Positions 62,935 through 64,000 of a stretch of DNA of 64,000 nt are shown here, one piece after another (position 1 is the first letter of the stretch; each line of letters starts with the position of its first letter). Source of the DNA: Sphingomonas sp. 3P27F8 (lineage in GTDB: Bacteria > Pseudomonadota > Alphaproteobacteria > Sphingomonadales > Sphingomonadaceae); NCBI RefSeq assembly GCF_005502745.1, contig NZ_SCNL01000009.1, forward strand, positions 1 to 64,000. Reading direction: 5' to 3'. The position numbers and the translations under genes were made by a program. The notes beneath the pieces were generated by a model. That model was given only the letters and a program-made list of their open reading frames with translations, was not told the DNA's origin and did not search any database.

Positions 62935-64000
62935 TTACTGGTCGTCCCGCGCCATCCGCTCGAGGTGCCATGCGGCCGTGCCGAACTGGCTCTGCATCGT
63001 GGTGGCGCGCTTGAAATAGTGGGAAATGGCGATCTCCTCGGTCGTGCCGATGCCGCCGTGAAGCTGGATCGCGCTCTCGCCGACGGTCTTGAGCGCGTGG
63101 CTGATGAACGCCTTCGCCGCCGATACCGCGCGTCGCCGCTCCGGGGCCGGCGTATCCAGCGCCAGCGTTGCCATGATCGCCATCGAGCGCGACCGTTCCA
63201 GCAGCGTCAGCATATCCGCCATGCGATGCTGGAGCGCCTGAAAGCTGGCGATCGCGACGCCGAATTGCTCGCGCTGCTTCGTATAGTCCACCGTCCGCAC
63301 AATCATCGCATCGATCACGCCGACCGCTTCGGCGGCGAGCGCAGCGATACCCTCGTCGATCGCCTGCTCGATGCGTGGCATCGCCCCGCCCGCCGCGCCG
63401 ATCCGCGTAGCCGGGACCGCGGCGAACGCCAGATCGGATGCCGGGCGACCATCGATCAATTGATAATCGCGCCGCTCGATACCTTCGGCATGGGCATCGA
63501 CCAGGAACAGCGAGACACCGCCTTCCTCCTGTGCCGATACCAGAAAATGCGTGGCGATCGGCGCGGCTGCCACCACCACCTTCGTGCCGTGCAGCCTCGA
63601 CCCATCGCCCGAACTGGATGCGGTGGCAGCCACCAGGCCGGGGCTCGACCTGCCCTTCGCCTCATAGAGCGCCGGCGCAACGATCGCATCGCCCGCCACG
63701 ATGGCCGCGCGTAGCGGCTCGGCCGCACCGCGCTCATCGCGCAGCAATGCCGTCGCGACGACGATGCTCTCGATGTAAGGCTCCATTACCAGCGCGCGGC
63801 CCAGCTCCTCCGCGATCACCATCGTCTCGACGGGGCCGCCGCCCAGGCCCCCGGCCTCCTCGCCAAGCGATGCGCCGAACAGCCCGAGCTCGTCGGCGAA
63901 CCTGCGCCACACCTCCGCGCGCCAGCCGCCGTTCTGCGCCGCCGCGCGACGCGCGTCGAAATCATAGCCGCGGGCAAGATAACCGGCGAGCGATTCGCGC
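62935..64000 (-). CDS. Acyl-CoA dehydrogenase (N-terminus beyond window)
   Basis: About 355 residues are visible and the reading frame is open to the window edge (RESLAGYLARGYDFDARRAAAQN...). Core segments: GASLGEEAGGLGGGPVETMVIAEELGRAL, TKQREQFGVAIASFQALQHRMADM and QLHGGIGTTEEIAISHYFKRATTM. It uses FAD to introduce a 2,3-double bond into an acyl-CoA. This branch often works on bulky or steroid-like acyl chains as heteromers with a partner; the partner is not visible here. It starts the run that continues to the P450. Confidence 0.86.
   Translation of the reverse strand, partial: RESLAGYLARGYDFDARRAAAQNGGWRAEVWRRFADELGLFGASLGEEAGGLGGGPVETMVIAEELGRALVMEPYIESIVVATALLRDERGAAEPLRAAIVAGDAIVAPALYEAKGRSSPGLVAATASSSGDGSRLHGTKVVVAAAPIATHFLVSAQEEGGVSLFLVDAHAEGIERRDYQLIDGRPASDLAFAAVPATRIGAAGGAMPRIEQAIDEGIAALAAEAVGVIDAMIVRTVDYTKQREQFGVAIASFQALQHRMADMLTLLERSRSMAIMATLALDTPAPERRRAVSAAKAFISHALKTVGESAIQLHGGIGTTEEIAISHYFKRATTMQSQFGTAAWHLERMARDDQ

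Overview
The window reads as a chromosomal segment of a high-GC alphaproteobacterium, most likely a sphingomonad (Sphingomonadaceae). The reasons are three large TonB-dependent receptors plus a TonB protein, alphaproteobacterial versions of ParC, PurC, UvrA and the DUF1285-Nudix-CCA block, an FeS-type bacterial cryptochrome/photolyase, and tightly packed catabolic operons. There is no rRNA, intact tRNA, CRISPR array, insertion sequence, integrase or prophage. The only RNA-like trace is a degraded tRNA-like segment near 21.0 kb.

Positions 1-25.6 kb are mostly housekeeping: TonB (partial), dihydroneopterin aldolase, a GNAT acetyltransferase, the DUF1285/Nudix/CCA-transferase run, a GGDEF-EAL protein, parC, purC, uvrA, a DEAD-box helicase, an acyl-CoA dehydrogenase with a long N-terminal extension, an SBF-like transporter, the overlapping ergothioneine pair egtB-egtD, and trhO. 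Embedded here is a surface-lipoprotein/Slam pair (11.1-13.7 kb), a candidate type XI secretion unit. A glutathione S-transferase pseudogene lies at 1.7-2.2 kb.

Positions 25.6-34.9 kb hold a decayed SRPBCC gene, a stress-type module (ECF sigma factor, RskA-like anti-sigma factor, fasciclin protein, DoxX protein), a haloalkane dehalogenase overlapping a DUF1330 gene, pyruvate:quinone oxidoreductase and an FeS-photolyase. Positions 33.6-41.6 kb form a disaccharide phosphorolysis locus: MFS transporter, GH65 phosphorylase, beta-phosphoglucomutase, LacI regulator and TonB-dependent receptor. A shared palindrome lies in front of both the MFS/GH65 pair and the receptor.

Positions 41.7-64 kb are an accessory catabolic region. 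It contains (a) a receptor, VOC protein, ThuA-like protein and dead SDR gene; (b) a leftward run MFS - ABM monooxygenase - NTF2-like - SDR - SDR, divergent from an MDR reductase; (c) a leftward six-gene run TonB receptor - Rieske oxygenase alpha - three NTF2-like proteins - Rieske oxygenase alpha, divergent from a TetR regulator; and (d) a leftward run acyl-CoA dehydrogenase (continuing past the window) - NmrA-like - MAPEG - GST - cytochrome P450. No ferredoxin, ferredoxin reductase or annotated oxygenase beta subunit is in the window. Together these look like a pathway for uptake and oxidative breakdown of a hydrophobic, perhaps cyclic or terpenoid-like substrate that the sequence does not identify. 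The Rieske/NTF2 run is the strongest candidate for an undescribed system.
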